From Anadara kagoshimensis (Eukaryota > Mollusca > Bivalvia > Arcoida > Arcidae): a stretch of DNA of 64,000 nucleotides. A model generated the notes under the pieces. That model was not told where the DNA came from, made no database searches, and was given only the letters and a program-made list of their open reading frames with translations. Position 1 is the first letter of the stretch. Each line of letters starts with the position of its first letter. The stretch covers positions 29,899,674-29,963,673 of the forward strand of contig CM037861.1 in assembly GCA_021292105.1 (NCBI GenBank), in the 5' to 3' direction. Shown here piece by piece: positions 1-12,832 of this stretch. The translations under genes and the position numbers were made by a program.

Positions 1-352
1 GCCCTAAACTAAACATTGGGAAAAATTATTAACTTTTTGTTCATTTTGGGAAAACTTAGACATCATTTTTGATGCCATTAATGATAAAATCACTGACCTC
101 TTCATCCCCAGAACTGGAATCGTTACTTTCAGCCACTGGGAATTTATAATTCTCATGATCACTTGTGAATCAGAATATAATCTTTTTCTGCTGCTAAGTG
201 TTTATCAGTGTTTAATTTACTTTTGTTTTCATTTAAAAACAACAGAATTTTCTAATTGGGAATTTTCTCAGCAAATTTTGGGAAAAAATCAATGTTTTTC
301 CATTGGGAAAGGGGCCGAATTTCGGCCCTAAATAGGCCCTTGATAAATCCCT
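1..352 (-). mobile_element. Internally deleted hAT-like element (partial)
   Basis: On the minus strand the terminus reads CAGGGATTTATCAAGGGCC from 352, a CAGGG end as in hAT elements, followed by the palindrome GGCCGAAATTCGGCC and scattered TTCCCAA motifs. Only about 180 bp inside lies the C-terminal end of a protein, so most of the coding region is missing. The other end lies outside the window. It cuts a SINE-C copy at 353. Confidence 0.5.
56..170 (-). pseudogene. C-terminal fragment of a transposon protein
   Basis: Open to TAA at 56-58, reading HENYKFPVAESNDSSSGDEE and then VSDFIINGIKNDV. The acidic, serine-rich tail is typical of hAT-type transposase C-termini. An upstream stop and probable frameshift (RKRLYSDSQ in another frame) show decay. 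It sits inside the CAGGG-ended element. Confidence 0.45.
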
Positions 353-398
353 GTATCCGTAAGTGTACGCTTTAGACCACTCGGCCACTGAGGGGCGG
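353..398 (-). mobile_element. SINE-C fragment (tRNA-like head)
   Basis: On the minus strand it carries the A box region TGGCCGAGTGGTCTAAAG. It is cut short by the hAT-like element and is the first of many copies of this family in the window. Confidence 0.55.
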
Positions 399-805
399 TT
401 CCAAGGAGAAATATCAAAACAACTTCAAATTGTTAAAACTTTATTTTTATAGAAATTTTTACCATAAATGAAAATTGCAAAATCAGAAAACAAATGCTTT
501 CACATTTTAGTTCTTGAAAACTTAAAAGGTTTTGTTATTTAACTTTTCCAGGAATGTCTGGGTGTACCCTACAGGACTTTCCATTACGATACTTAGATTA
601 AATTTAGCACCAAACCTCATTTGTGATTGATTGATTGATTAAAACGGTGATCTGGCAATGTTCCAAAACAATATTACACACTTCACATGTGCCCATAATT
701 TAATCATATTTTTAATCTTAAAACCACACATTTCCTAAGCTTTTATCAAACAGGAAATTCTCACTAATAAACAATAGTTACATTTAGTTTGAAAAAGTTT
801 TCACA
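399..805. other. AT-rich non-coding stretch
   Basis: No gene or element recognised; contains a short (TTGA)4 run near 622-640. Confidence 0.6.
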
Positions 806-1055
806 TTTGTAGCAATTTACATATGGCCTCAGACTGAAAGAATATTTTTGTAATTTATAACTTGTTGGCTTAGTAACAATTTTAATATGGCCTAAAAACG
901 AAAAGAATATTTTTGTAATTTATAACTTTAGGCTTAGTAACAATGTTCATATGGCCTCAAAACGAAAATAATTTTTTGTTATTTATAACTTTTTGGCTTT
1001 GTAACAATTAAAATACTAGTATGTCCTGAAAACTAAAGAAAATTTAGCCATACAT
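806..1055. repeat. Imperfect tandem repeat, about 65 bp, 4 copies
   Basis: Each unit carries ATATGGCCT, an AAAAGAATATTTTTGTAATT-like core and GGCTTAGTAACAAT. Copies differ by 10-20%. Confidence 0.75.
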
Positions 1056-1374
1056 CTTATAAGTTTTTGCCCAAGTAAAATCCTTAGCAGGCTGTTACAG
1101 TCATGTGATCTATGATATGAAAATTGCATCCATAATTAAAATTTTTAAAACTTCTTTTAAAACTTACAGCATCTTTTTTTAAATTTATATCAATATTCTA
1201 TATTATGATAAAGCATTCAAAGATTGGATTGGATTCAAATTGGAGTCAGATTATTAAAATACCTTTTTTATAAATGTCAGCTAGTTAAGTCGCATTGCAT
1301 TTTAAAATATTAAAATTTAGTAAAAAAGTTGTGACATATCTATGGAAATATACAGAAAGGGTTTTGTGCCACAG

Positions 1375-1574
1375 TCAAAATTCTTTCATTTATATCAAGG
1401 TGGTTGGTTTGTGGATAGTGGGGGAAACCAGAGTGCCAAAAGAAAATAAACAACCTTTGACAAACAGACTGACTAAACTTTCTTATAAAACAGGATTGGA
1501 ACCTAGGTGGTGAGAGGCGCTATGCTATGATCAGCAAGAGCACGCTTTAGACCATTTCAACCAATAAGGCTCCC
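1375..1574 (-). mobile_element. SINE-C copy
   Basis: Nearly full length, antisense to the plus strand. B box GGTTCCAATCC, degraded A box near 1545-1570, and body motifs GAAAGTTTAGTCAG and GGTTTCCCCCAC. Confidence 0.65.
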
Positions 1575-1783
1575 AAAGTATTCAAAGAGCATAATATTAC
1601 AGTTTAAATGTATGCATATTTGTTCAATGACTCAAACCTTTTAAAAATAATACATCCTATAAAATTTTCCAATTGATACAAGGTACCAAGGTACATAACC
1701 CCAGCTCAATAAATGAGTTTGACCAAACATTCCTTCCAGAAATGTTTTCAATAAATACAAGATACATCATTTCATCTCCAAAA

Positions 1784-1785
<2 letters not shown>

Positions 1786-1827
<42 letters not shown>
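1786..1827. repeat. (CA)n microsatellite
   Basis: About 20 uninterrupted CA units. Confidence 0.95.
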
Positions 1828-1837
<10 letters not shown>

Positions 1838-2152
1838 ATATAGTGATAGCATACATTATCACTGTGAAAACCATGCTCTAATTCTAAGTGTAAAAATTAT
1901 CTTAAAACACCAAACACCATACATGTTTCTCTATTGAACAAAACCTTTTAACTGTATTAGTATGTGTATTAAAAGCACAAGATATTGGCAACAACAACAT
2001 AGTTTATCATGCAATTCTTATTTCTAGAACTAAGAATCACTTAGTTCTGGTTCTGGACAATCAAAACAAACCACTAGGTTGGGCAAACCAGAGATTTAAC
2101 ATTTGTCAAACACTTGTCAACCCTAATAATAGTAACTAGGACTGTATTGATA

Positions 2153-2244
2153 TGGTAAAAAATATATTGCAATATATTGTCAACTTTGTGAAGTGTATGG
2201 TAAAAAATATATTGCAATATATTGTCAACTTTGTGAAGTGTATT
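2153..2244. repeat. Tandem duplication, 46-bp unit x2
   Basis: Two almost identical copies of TATGGTAAAAAATATATTGC... through CAACTTTGTGAAGTG. Confidence 0.85.
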
Positions 2245-2480
2245 AAAATATGTATTGAATAGGTTTTGCCACATTATTCTGAATATATATCATAAAATGT
2301 TATAACAATGACAAAATAACATTTAGGTTAGTACATAGTAATTTGACTATGACACAAAATTTTGTATCCCCAGAAACCTGATACATGTAACCCATATCAT
2401 GGTACCATGGGTATAGCATTTCATACCAGTTGTATCGGTGTACTGGTACTAGTATATTGTTAGAGCCCTAATAGTATCAT

Positions 2481-2880
2481 GAAATAAGTTTGTCATGCAT
2501 TAAATGAAACTTGTTTGTCAAAACTGACATGGAATTAGTTTGTCAAACACTAAAGGAAAAATGTTTGTCAAACTTGACATGGAATTAGTTTGTCAAACAC
2601 TAAATGAAACATGTTTGTCAAACCTGACATGAAATAAGTTTGTCATACATTAAATGATACGTGTTTGTCAAACCTGACATGAAATAAGTTTGTCATACAT
2701 TAAATGAAACATGTTTGTCTAACCTGACATGGAATTAGTTTGTCAAACACTAAAGGAAAAATGTTTGTCAAACTTCACATAGAATTAGTTTGTCAAACAC
2801 TAAATGAAACATGTTTGTCAAACCCGTCATGGAATTAGTTTGTCAAAATTTCTAAATAAAGCATGTTAGTCAATTTAATT
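2481..2880. repeat. 50-bp minisatellite, about 8 copies
   Basis: GGAATTAGTT recurs at 2531, 2581, 2731, 2831 with GAAATAAGTT variants at 2631 and 2681, an exact 50-bp spacing. Each unit has two TTTGTCAAAC motifs. It abuts a dispersed-element copy at about 2905. Confidence 0.9.
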
Positions 2881-2904
2881 TGTTATTAGTTTGTCAAACA
2901 CAAA

Positions 2905-3010
2905 ATGAATGAAATCAGGCCAGGCGTTCAGGAAGGGTAAGCACCTCCTGTCTAGCTAGCTACATCCGCCATGTTTGAAATCATAACTGAAAATGAAAGG
3001 AACATGAAAT
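2905..3010 (+). mobile_element. Dispersed element D copy
   Basis: Shares GGCGTTCAGGAAGGGTAAGC, CTAGCTAGCTACATCCGCC and a following AACTGAAAATGA region with copies at 45.3, 45.6, 47.5 and 61.8 kb. Confidence 0.55.
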
Positions 3011-3690
3011 TACGCAACATCAAATATATCCAGGATCATTTTGAATACAGAGACATCATTATGAATGAGGCTAAACAAAGCTTTTTTCCTTCAAGGAATT
3101 TATGTCTATTACCTTTACATTGTAGTGAATCCGGTCTCCAAATGTAAACAGTTTGAAATGTTTTAGAAAACACAAAATGAAACAGGTTTGTCAAAACAAT
3201 GACTCACAAGTGAGGTTTTTCTCTTTGAAATGATTGCAGTAGCCAAAAAATTCCATGGGAGCATTTTCCTTCCAGGAACCAAGCGCTCATTACATGGTGC
3301 CAGCCATTGAGCCAATAAATCTTATTTTGCAAACAGAAGACTATTTATTCATTATTCAATTTTACGCTTTCATTTAAAGATAATTTTTTGCCCTTCGTGA
3401 CAAAAAATGACCATGTAACATCAAGTCACATGTCAGTAAAAATACAAGACTGTAAATTGTTGTACTGTACTTTACAAAACTGTCAACACTTTTATTACAA
3501 AACAGAATTATTTTATCTAACAATGAGCTTATTAAACATTAAGAGATAGACTTGAATATGTGTGGGTGTTCAAATGAAATAAGTATATAAAGTGACAACA
3601 ACTTTCATGTTTGTTGTTGACAAAGTCTCAAATTTTGAGTTGTTCAAAATTAAAATTAAATGCAGTTTAGGGACACTAAATAAACCCTGT
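3011..3690. other. AT-rich non-coding stretch
   Basis: No coding exon or recognisable repeat family seen. Confidence 0.55.
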
Positions 3691-3708
3691 GTGTCTGTGT
3701 GTGTGTGT

Positions 3709-3739
<31 letters not shown>
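3691..3739. repeat. (TG)n/(GA)n microsatellite
   Basis: TGTG run followed by about 14 GA units. Confidence 0.9.
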
Positions 3740-3742
<3 letters not shown>

Positions 3743-4404
3743 GTTAAAAAGTAAACATGACAAGTAAATTCAGAGAATTGGAATCCCTCACCAGCAGATT
3801 TTTTGTGATTTGCACTTATGTTCAAAGGCCAATAACTACCATGAAAATGAGCAAACCAACAATATGCATATCTCCTTTCAATGTTGATGCTTTGCACCAA
3901 GTTTCAAGATATAGTGCTTCATAGTTTTGGAGAATTTGTGCAGACATTTATTTCAGATGGGTAAACACTCAAATTTAATATCCCTGTTTTTCTTAGAATG
4001 GAAAAGCAGCCTTGGAACTTAAATATGAATCTGAAAGTCAATGTTCCTACCCACCCACCTCCATACCCACACTTCACAACAGTTTTTACATATTCTAATT
4101 AAAGTGGTATGCAATACAAAAATGTAAATATTTCTTTCATGCTAATTTTTTTTGAAAATACAGCATCAATGTCTAATGTAATACAATGTAATAAAATAAA
4201 AAGAAGAATTTTTTCCTGAGGTTAATAGATTTAAATACATATTTCAACTTTACCAAGCACATTACCCATGTTAAATTATTCATAAATGCCACATTACTTA
4301 GTCATTTAATGCACCAATTTTTGGTGTGTGACATCAGATTTTTTGTCAGTTATATCCCATTTGGTAAAGCCAGATACCTGTGTCCTATAATAGTGTTACC
4401 ATAC

Positions 4405-4690
4405 TTTTTAACTACATGTACCATCTTTTTTGTGACCTTCAAAATGGATTTGAACTGAAAATTCACAGAGGCCACAGATCTCCTAATTTCAAATTGAACC
4501 TTAAATATTTAATGAATTCTCTAATATATCCTTAATATAAACACTCATTTTTTTATTTAAAAAAAATTAATGCAGACAAAGTTTCAAACTGTTTTTGCAA
4601 CCTCCAAAATGGATTTAAACTTTAGACAACTCTGAGTCTGGGGCCACATATCTCTTAATTACAAATTGAATCTATGTTTTGTGATTTAAA
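4405..4690. repeat. Imperfect duplication, about 185 bp x2
   Basis: CAAAATGGATTTGAACT and CAAAATGGATTTAAACT are each followed by a GGCCACA(G/T)ATCTC...AATTGAA segment. Confidence 0.6.
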
Positions 4691-5049
4691 TGTTTAAAGA
4701 AACCATTCAATTGTTTTAGACAAGTTACAGTTTCAGCTAAATTGTGGTCACTGTTCCACATTGAAAACCCTTTGAGAATAGTAGACAGCCTGTGGAATCA
4801 CAAAAGCAATGGTCTTTTTTCTACTGCTTGAAAACTCTTACACCCATAAGATTTCAGCAATGTCAATATTAAGTTAGAAGGTAGCCCAAAAGGTCAATGA
4901 CATAAAGCTGAATTTGTGATTGCCCCAAATCTAAAATTTCAATAATTTCTGTAAGAACATACTTGAAATTTATAAGACGTTGCTGGTCCAACTGAAAATG
5001 ACAGGTCCAAATTTATAAGACACCAACTGGTCTAGCTTCAATTAAAAGT

Positions 5050-5219
5050 TATGTTGTGAAACTGGAGTGCCTAGAGAAAACCACCAACCTTTGACAAGTA
5101 AATTGGCAAACTTTCTCACATATATAAGGATCTGCCAGAGTGGCATTGAAACAAAGGTGATGAGAGGTGTTGTGATTCTTAAGCCAGCACTTTAGACCAC
5201 TCAGCCACTGAGCCCCCCT
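5050..5219 (-). mobile_element. SINE-C copy, 3' truncated
   Basis: A box region TGGCTGAGTGGTCTAAAG at the plus-strand right end; body through GGTGGTTTTCTCTAGGCACT. Lies just downstream of the ten-exon gene, in the same orientation. Confidence 0.7.
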
Positions 5220-5293
5220 CAAAGTTGTGTATATTCCTGGTAATGCTCATATATTATTTAAAACATATATTTTGTAGTAGATTTAAATATGTT

Positions 5294-5481
5294 CAGTGAT
5301 TTCCCTTAAATTTGTAGCAGGAGATAGATTGACAAATCAGACAGGCCAGGAGGGGTCAAGAGGCCACCTATACCGAAAATGATTTTCAGGTCTTCTGGAG
5401 GCAATTTTATGAATTCTAAACTGCCAATTTGAAGTTTAGGCGGTCAAATCTGCCTGTTTCCGGTTCTTCAAGAAAACACTG
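5294..5481. mobile_element. hAT-like MITE
   Basis: 188 bp with CAGTGATTTCCCTTAAA at the left and its rough complement ending AAGAAAACACTG at the right, flanked on both sides by TATGTT (5288-5293 and 5482-5487). Confidence 0.55.
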
Positions 5482-5767
5482 TATGTTTAAACAGAACAGT
5501 TAAGGAGACTGAAAACAAAACTAATGGTTCTTAGAAAACAACAAGTACCACACATAAGTTTCAGTAATAGTAAATCAGTATTTTCAGTTAATTCAAACAC
5601 GTACAAATACTATAGATATATATAGATAAATACAAAAAAAAAACCATGTCAAAAACTACATGTGTCAAACATTATAATAACAAATAAAACTCAACAAGTC
5701 AACTATAACAACGAACTTTGAGAACAGAACTAGAAATAAAAAACGAAACGGTCACTCATTTTAAATA

Positions 5768-5877
5768 TTACATGTTGTTAATAAACTGCAGATAAATTGG
5801 TATTGTATAATACATAGCGTGCTGTTTGAAGTTTCCAAGGACAACAAGCATCCTCTTTTCTTTTGTTTTATTCCATG
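5768..5877 (-). CDS. Exon 10 (terminal)
   Basis: 110 bp after acceptor ATCTTTCCTAG, reading WNKTKEKRMLVVLGNFKQHA and then MYYTIPIYLQFINNM and TAA at 5768-5770. It follows exon 9 in phase (shared alanine codon). Confidence 0.85.
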
Positions 5878-8800
5878 CTAGGAAAGATTGCGACATGCAA
5901 AAATAATAATAAGATTAATAATAATCAGAATAATAATAATAATAATAATAATAAAACAATAATAATAATAATAATAATCTGGTAACATTTGGTGCAGCAG
6001 AAACTGTTTTCTTCTTTTAATTCAAACTAGATAACCATGCAATACGTAAGTCTGGACCATGCAAAAACCATGCTCAAAGCGTAAAGAACCCACCTTCTGT
6101 AGTAAGCACATAAGGAGTAGGACCAGTAGAGAAACTTTTAAATATAGTCATCTGATTGTAACACATTGTCTTAAAGTGTTGGACTACTAGCATGGAATTC
6201 AATGTCCTGTATTGCTTCAGTCTCATACCCTGTTGAAGAATCTCAAGCTGAAAATTGATAGTGATGGCATCTCATTATTTTAAACATTCTTGTTGCTATT
6301 AAGGAAACTGAAATGTTATTATTTTTTAATTTTGGTTTTTTATTTCTCATCTAAAATAGAAAGATAAAATAATAGATAGATGAAAGAAAGAAGAACAAAA
6401 AGAAGGAATACATACACAGTCAAAAAGGTTTGTTACTTGTAAGATGATGAGATGGTATTTATTTTGACTCTCAAACATTCAAACCATTCATATCGTCAGA
6501 TCATCATGCATAAGCTTTCTGATAACATGAAACAAACATTTCATCATTACCAGAATGTTTCAAGGATGTTAATAATGACAATAAACTGTGTAATTTTGAT
6601 GATATATAGATGTCCCATTATCTCAAGAAGGTATATAAACACTTCACAACACTTCACGTTGTGTTTGTGCCATTTATTAGGGGTCTCACTCAGGTCCAAT
6701 CTTGTGTAATGATGTTCAACTTGATACATGTATCACTTCTGTGTACCTTTTGTCTTCTTTAGCTTGTGTGGAAAAAACATTCACTGTCACAAAATGATAC
6801 TGCTGAATATTCAATAATGTTGTTTCCATGGAAAAATGTTAAAAAAATTTCAAATTCCAGCTATTCAGCTCAAAAAATTTAAGGTGTAGAGAAGAGTAAT
6901 GGTGTTTACCACCCAAGTCAAGATTATTTCACTAATATTTAGTCAGTCAGGTCTGGGATGATGGGAAAACCAGAGTACCTGATTGTACTTGGAGAAAACC
7001 ACTGACCTGAACAACTTTCTGACACCAAGATCTGTTGGAAGTTAGACAGCAAGACATTTTTTTATTCAAGTGCATGCAATTTAGATCATTTGGCCACTGA
7101 GTGCCTTGTTATTCCTTATCAAATGGAGAAAAAGCTTCAAGGGTATTGCAAAATAACTGGTTGAATCCCTTTATTTCAGAAATATGAACAAACAGGGTAC
7201 AAAAAAGGCAGAATTTTGTTTTTTTATTATTAATATTTACGTGAATCTCCTTGTTTCAAAAATATAAACAAATTGGGTGTATTGAGACAGAAAATTTTTA
7301 GTTTTTACTTAATGTTTGGGCAGAAAAGTTTTGATACCCATATCTTGTTTTAAAATCTATAGTATATATAAGTAGTAACAAGCTAGTATTTTATACAATA
7401 GTGAAAGGGGAAAACTGAAATTTCAGACTCAGCAGGAGATGTATTTAAAAGGGGGGATGTAGAAACAATGATGGGCTTTGTTTGTAAACCTAAGTTTGTA
7501 ACAAACATGGCAGGAAATTCGAAAGAAATTTCTAGTTAGGACAGGACCTGCAATATGGTCTTCTATTTGCCTGTCAAATATGTCTAGGTAATTGTGCATC
7601 AAGTATAATATACACACCTGTACAGAGATGACACAAGAGATAAGGAACAGTTAGATAGACACAGTGTTTAAATGATTCATTCTTATACATATATCTGTCT
7701 ACGGGTCACCGACTCCACTTAATTGTAATTTTTCCGGTTCACAGATTTTTTGCTAGATAACCCTTAATGAATTATTTCTTTCTATGGGTAATCTTTTTGG
7801 GTATTATTTAAAAAACACTTAATTTGGTCTTTGAACAATAAACAAAAATTCTATAAATGTGTCCACATAGGTATATAAATATATACATACATTCATTTTA
7901 AAATCTGCTAAAGGGGGTAGCCTTGCAATTAAAATCTACACCAATTAATATAAGGAAAATAGAAAAAAATACAAAAAACAAATTTTTATTTAAGTCAACT
8001 ACTGCTCAGTTAAGTGAAAATTAAACATACCAAATAATGTTTATAAAATACTATTTTTAGTTTTTAATAAGTAAATGGCTGATAATTGAAGAAAAGATTT
8101 TTAATGTACCATGGGTACAAATGAATACAGGGTATTTTCAAGACTTTAAAAATGTGTACCGTAACAATACAACATAAAACACAACATGTTTATTTAAAAT
8201 CTCCCCACTTTCATTTCTAATCTTAGATAACCTGAAGATAAAGCCCGATATTAGGATACTATAGTATTTACGATATTTACATTCAAATATTTACATATGG
8301 GTCATGAAATACTGTTCAATGGCTTGAAATATGACTTTCGATGAGAGTTTTGAACGAAAATTATGAAAAACGGTAAAAACATCAAAGACAAAATTTCCCC
8401 AAAATGGACATACGCAAAACAAAAATGGACATACCTGTTATCTGTGTATAACACCTTGTTGACAGGAGTATATAAAAGCCGAAATTGTCCTGAGTTTGTC
8501 AGAGAAAGTTGTAAATCATAAGAGATTCTAAATATATTAAACTGTGCAAACAGAAATATGGAAATCAAACATAACCGATACCCTTACTCACAGCCATAAA
8601 ACTCCCCTCAAAATCATATAGAGAACATAGCTGACATTTTCCTGATGAAAATTAAGGTAAGAAGACACAGGTAGATGAAAATTTACTCAGGTAAAGATAT
8701 AGCTTTATGACCTGGGGGAATACATCACCTGTGAAGTGGAGACCTTAGACAATTTGTATACATGTGACAGTACACATATATATACTATATGACTTTCACT

Positions 8801-11266
8801 AAATCAACTTGGGCCATCTCCTACACAACATTTTAAACACTTGAGGTCACTTCTTGTCCATATACTGACCTCTTTAGTTGTAAGTGGGAATAAAACATCT
8901 AAAGCTGACAGGAGACACCCAAACACTTTAACAACAACTACAGGAATTATAAGGGACAGATACATGTACCTGGCTTTTTATATAAAATTTAAACAAAGGC
9001 CCTCGTAACTGCATGCATTGCTTTGTCAAAAAAGAATAGATTGAAAGTAGAAGAAAAATATCTAAGTGCTGACAAAGTTATACATACCAAACACTTTTAA
9101 CAACAGAAATTATATATGGGGCAGATACAGATACCTTGCTTTTTATTTATATAAAACTTAAACAAAGGGTCTTGAAACTGCAACCAAAATTACTATTACC
9201 AGTTGAAAGTGGAATAAAAGTACCTTAAACCTGACAAAGAAGCGTAAAGTGAAATAAAATTATAGAGGGAGAGACCTTGGTTTTTTAATTATATAAAAAT
9301 TATCAGTTTAACAAAGGGGCCTTGTAACTGCAAAAACATCACTTTACCAAGAAAGAATAAATTGAAAGTGGATTAAAAATATCTTAAAGAAGCCCAAAAC
9401 GGGGAGAGATCTGGTTTTTTAAATTCAAAATAATCAGCTAAACAAAGGGCCCATAACTGCAACTGCATTAAAGATGATTCACTCGTTTAAATGATGGCGA
9501 CATACAAAGGAAATCGGTGTAAAACACACATAGTCAGTCATTGATGCTCCGGGATAATTATACAAATCAATAAAAAAAATTTTTTTGCCAATCCTAATAC
9601 ACTGAGTTCAAAATCAATACACATTAATGCTTAATATCAGTCTAAAAATAACAGCCAGGAACACTTGATTAAGTAAGAGATATCATCTCTTAATAAACGC
9701 TAACGACAACTGAAAACCGTGATGTAATGAAGACTGAAAACACAAAGGTGTAAACAAATAACTTAATTATTTATAAAATTCATACCAATCCCTAGTAATA
9801 ACACGTTAAATTTTCAACATGACAACTAAGAATTTATTTGAAAAAATGTACCCATAAATAGAAAGTTTATACATTAAAACACGGACTACACCTATATATA
9901 TATAGGTAGGTATATATATAAAAATATAAACATCATTTACATATTTTCATTGTAAAACTTACCGGTGCATATACCTGTGTGGTTAACAGCATGCCACTAA
10001 CCATTTATATAGATATAGTAGATGATGTATATATATATAAACAAAAGTTAAAACACGTTTTGAGTCTTCGGCAGCCTCAGAAACCTGTATGACTATACAG
10101 ATGATAACTCTGCCATCATGATAATGTCCATTTGATTATAAATCGATCCTCCTTTTGTACAGGTAGACAGACCGTGTTTATACTGTACACACAATCAGTG
10201 TAGTGGTGATAGTATAGTATAGTCATATATACACCTTGTCTCCCTCTCATGCAATAAGGTATTGTTGTCCTATGAACTCAGCTGAAATGGGTCAGGTAGA
10301 AATATAACAAACACAGGACCAGTCTCACCATCTGTCATACAGGTAGGGTAGGCAGGTCGTTATAATAAAGTCCTCTCCGTCAGAATATTAAAACACCTGG
10401 CACTTTAGAATTTAGTTAACTTAATCAAATTAAATTCCAATTAAAAATGTAATGTTTTTACTCAAATTTTTTTCCACTAAAGTAATACACAACTTGAAAG
10501 ATTATGTGATACCTGGATTTTAACAATATTTATGTATCAATACCTGGATCCTTTTACATATACACAGTACACACAAGACCCCAGGTGAATCAGGACTACA
10601 ACAGCTGAGTGTCAGTCATGCATGTTATCCCATATAAATTAAAACTGATTGAACACTTCGGACATGGACCAATGGTTAAACTACACTCGGGGACATATAA
10701 TACATTAGTTATTCACCCTCCAAGGTGAGGGAAAAATTCAATATTTTCTACAATAAATTTAATTAGATTACAGCATAAGCTTGATATATATAAATGGAGT
10801 GACATTTTATATACAAAATGTGAACGATTTTTTATATACAAAATGTGTATCAGAAAATGTACTTTTAACAAAAAGCGAAATAAGCTGTAGGTTATAATTT
10901 CTAAAACCATTAGACACAGAGTTAAATTTCTATAAAATAATCCTCAAGTTTGTGATATTAATTTAAGCATAATTTTGTAGCTTTTTAATAATTGATTCAT
11001 TCTTGTGAATCTTGGTTTTCTAGTGGGTTAAAAGGGTGTTTAAATTTCATGACATGCAAGTCAGAAAATAGGTCTTAATAAGGTTTTGTTCTTTAACTTT
11101 GTTTACAGTGCTAGGGCACTGGAATGCTATGTCATAAAACAGGCCAGGTCTTATGTACTTTAATGTTTTTGCAGTGCTAGTGCTAGAACACTGGAATGCT
11201 ATATCATATGCATAACACCTGTATAATTCAGTATAGAAATTAACAGTTTCCATGCAGCGGACAATC

Positions 11267-11313
<47 letters not shown>

Positions 11314-12772
11314 CAAAGTTCTATTTGGATGAAGAGCGTAGCAAGGACCAAACACCTGAACAGGTGAATGTAATGGAATATACAATCGGAAACAAATGAA
11401 ATGTAAATCAGTTGTAGCCACAAAAAAACAAACATAGAAACTAAATAAATTCTTGGAAACAATTAATACAAGAATGGAAATAACATGACAAGGGAAATAA
11501 CCCTGGTAATGAAATGTAAACTTAATCTTAAATCAAACTTGACCTGTCTATTATCAAGAGAAACTTACAGAAATGATCTGGGATGAACTGGACAATCTGG
11601 GACATATAACATGCTTGATAAATCTGAATAACCAATTAAAATTATTAAAACTGAAACAATGTCCCATTCTTTGTTGGCAAGAGCCAAACATAATCTATCT
11701 AACCACATAAAAGGTGAAGGCAAGGAAAACCCTGATCAATTGTAAGCAAGAACAAGCCGGTAACAAACATGTCTGTTTTATGCATATAGAACATGTCATA
11801 AACAACAAGCAAAACATAAGTTTTTGTTGAAACGAACAAGGTAAACCCAACATGATTTTTTTCTACTACATAAAATCTTTAATAATAAGGGTACAGTAAT
11901 ACAGTAATTGCAATTGTTAAACCTATCCCTTATCCAGTAGCTTAAATATTTGTCATGTCACTCAATAAACAAAAGAGAAATGAAATAAATAGGGTGTTCC
12001 GGCATAAATATATCCAGCTTGTTGTTCCAAGCAATTTGTGGACTATAAAAGGAAAAGTGTACAGAACCATTCATGTAATATTATATTGTAATAAAAATAT
12101 ACATACAAGTAACTTTTTATACCTATTTATATATAGACTTTCAAATTAAAAGCTCAAATGACTCTGTCCATTTTTTGCGGATGACAACACCATTAGTTTT
12201 ACAAATTTCATTTGAAATGATGGAAGAAGCTTCATTTTTCTTTATAGACTTTTTAATTAAAAGCTCAAATACGAGCTCTGTCCATTTTTTATGGATGACA
12301 AAACTTTCAATTTTATAAAAAATTTCATTTAAACTGATACAATTTTAAATGATGCAAAAAACATCATATTTCTTCATAGACCTTTTACCAATTAAAAGCT
12401 CAAATACCTGTCCATTTTTTGTGGATGTCAAAACTTTCAGTTTTACAAATTTCATTTAAACTGATAGAATTTGACTAATTGCATAATAAAATATTATGAT
12501 ATGCTTTTTTCCCTCCTATTTTTTACATTATATTTCATACATGAGTTCACAATTTTTGATGCATGAAATCATATGGAATTTATACACTGCATACACATGT
12601 TAAAACACTGCATATCAGATGTTTTAGTTGACACTTTTAAGTAACCTTAATACATGTAATGTATGTGTCTTGGAACTTCAAGACTTTGATAGAGAGGTGT
12701 GGCAAGAACTTGAAAGCTTTATTTCAAACTTAACTTGAAAGCTTTATTTCAAACTTAACTTGTTGATGTTGC

Positions 12773-12832
<60 letters not shown>

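Noticed and set aside
7429-7617. 62-codon minus-strand ORF as an intact small gene
   Set aside because: It is exon 8 (7548-7617) plus read-through into the intron.
8302-8568. 88-codon minus-strand ORF as an intact small gene
   Set aside because: It contains exon 7 (8455-8527) in frame, but the rest reads through splice sites into intron sequence.
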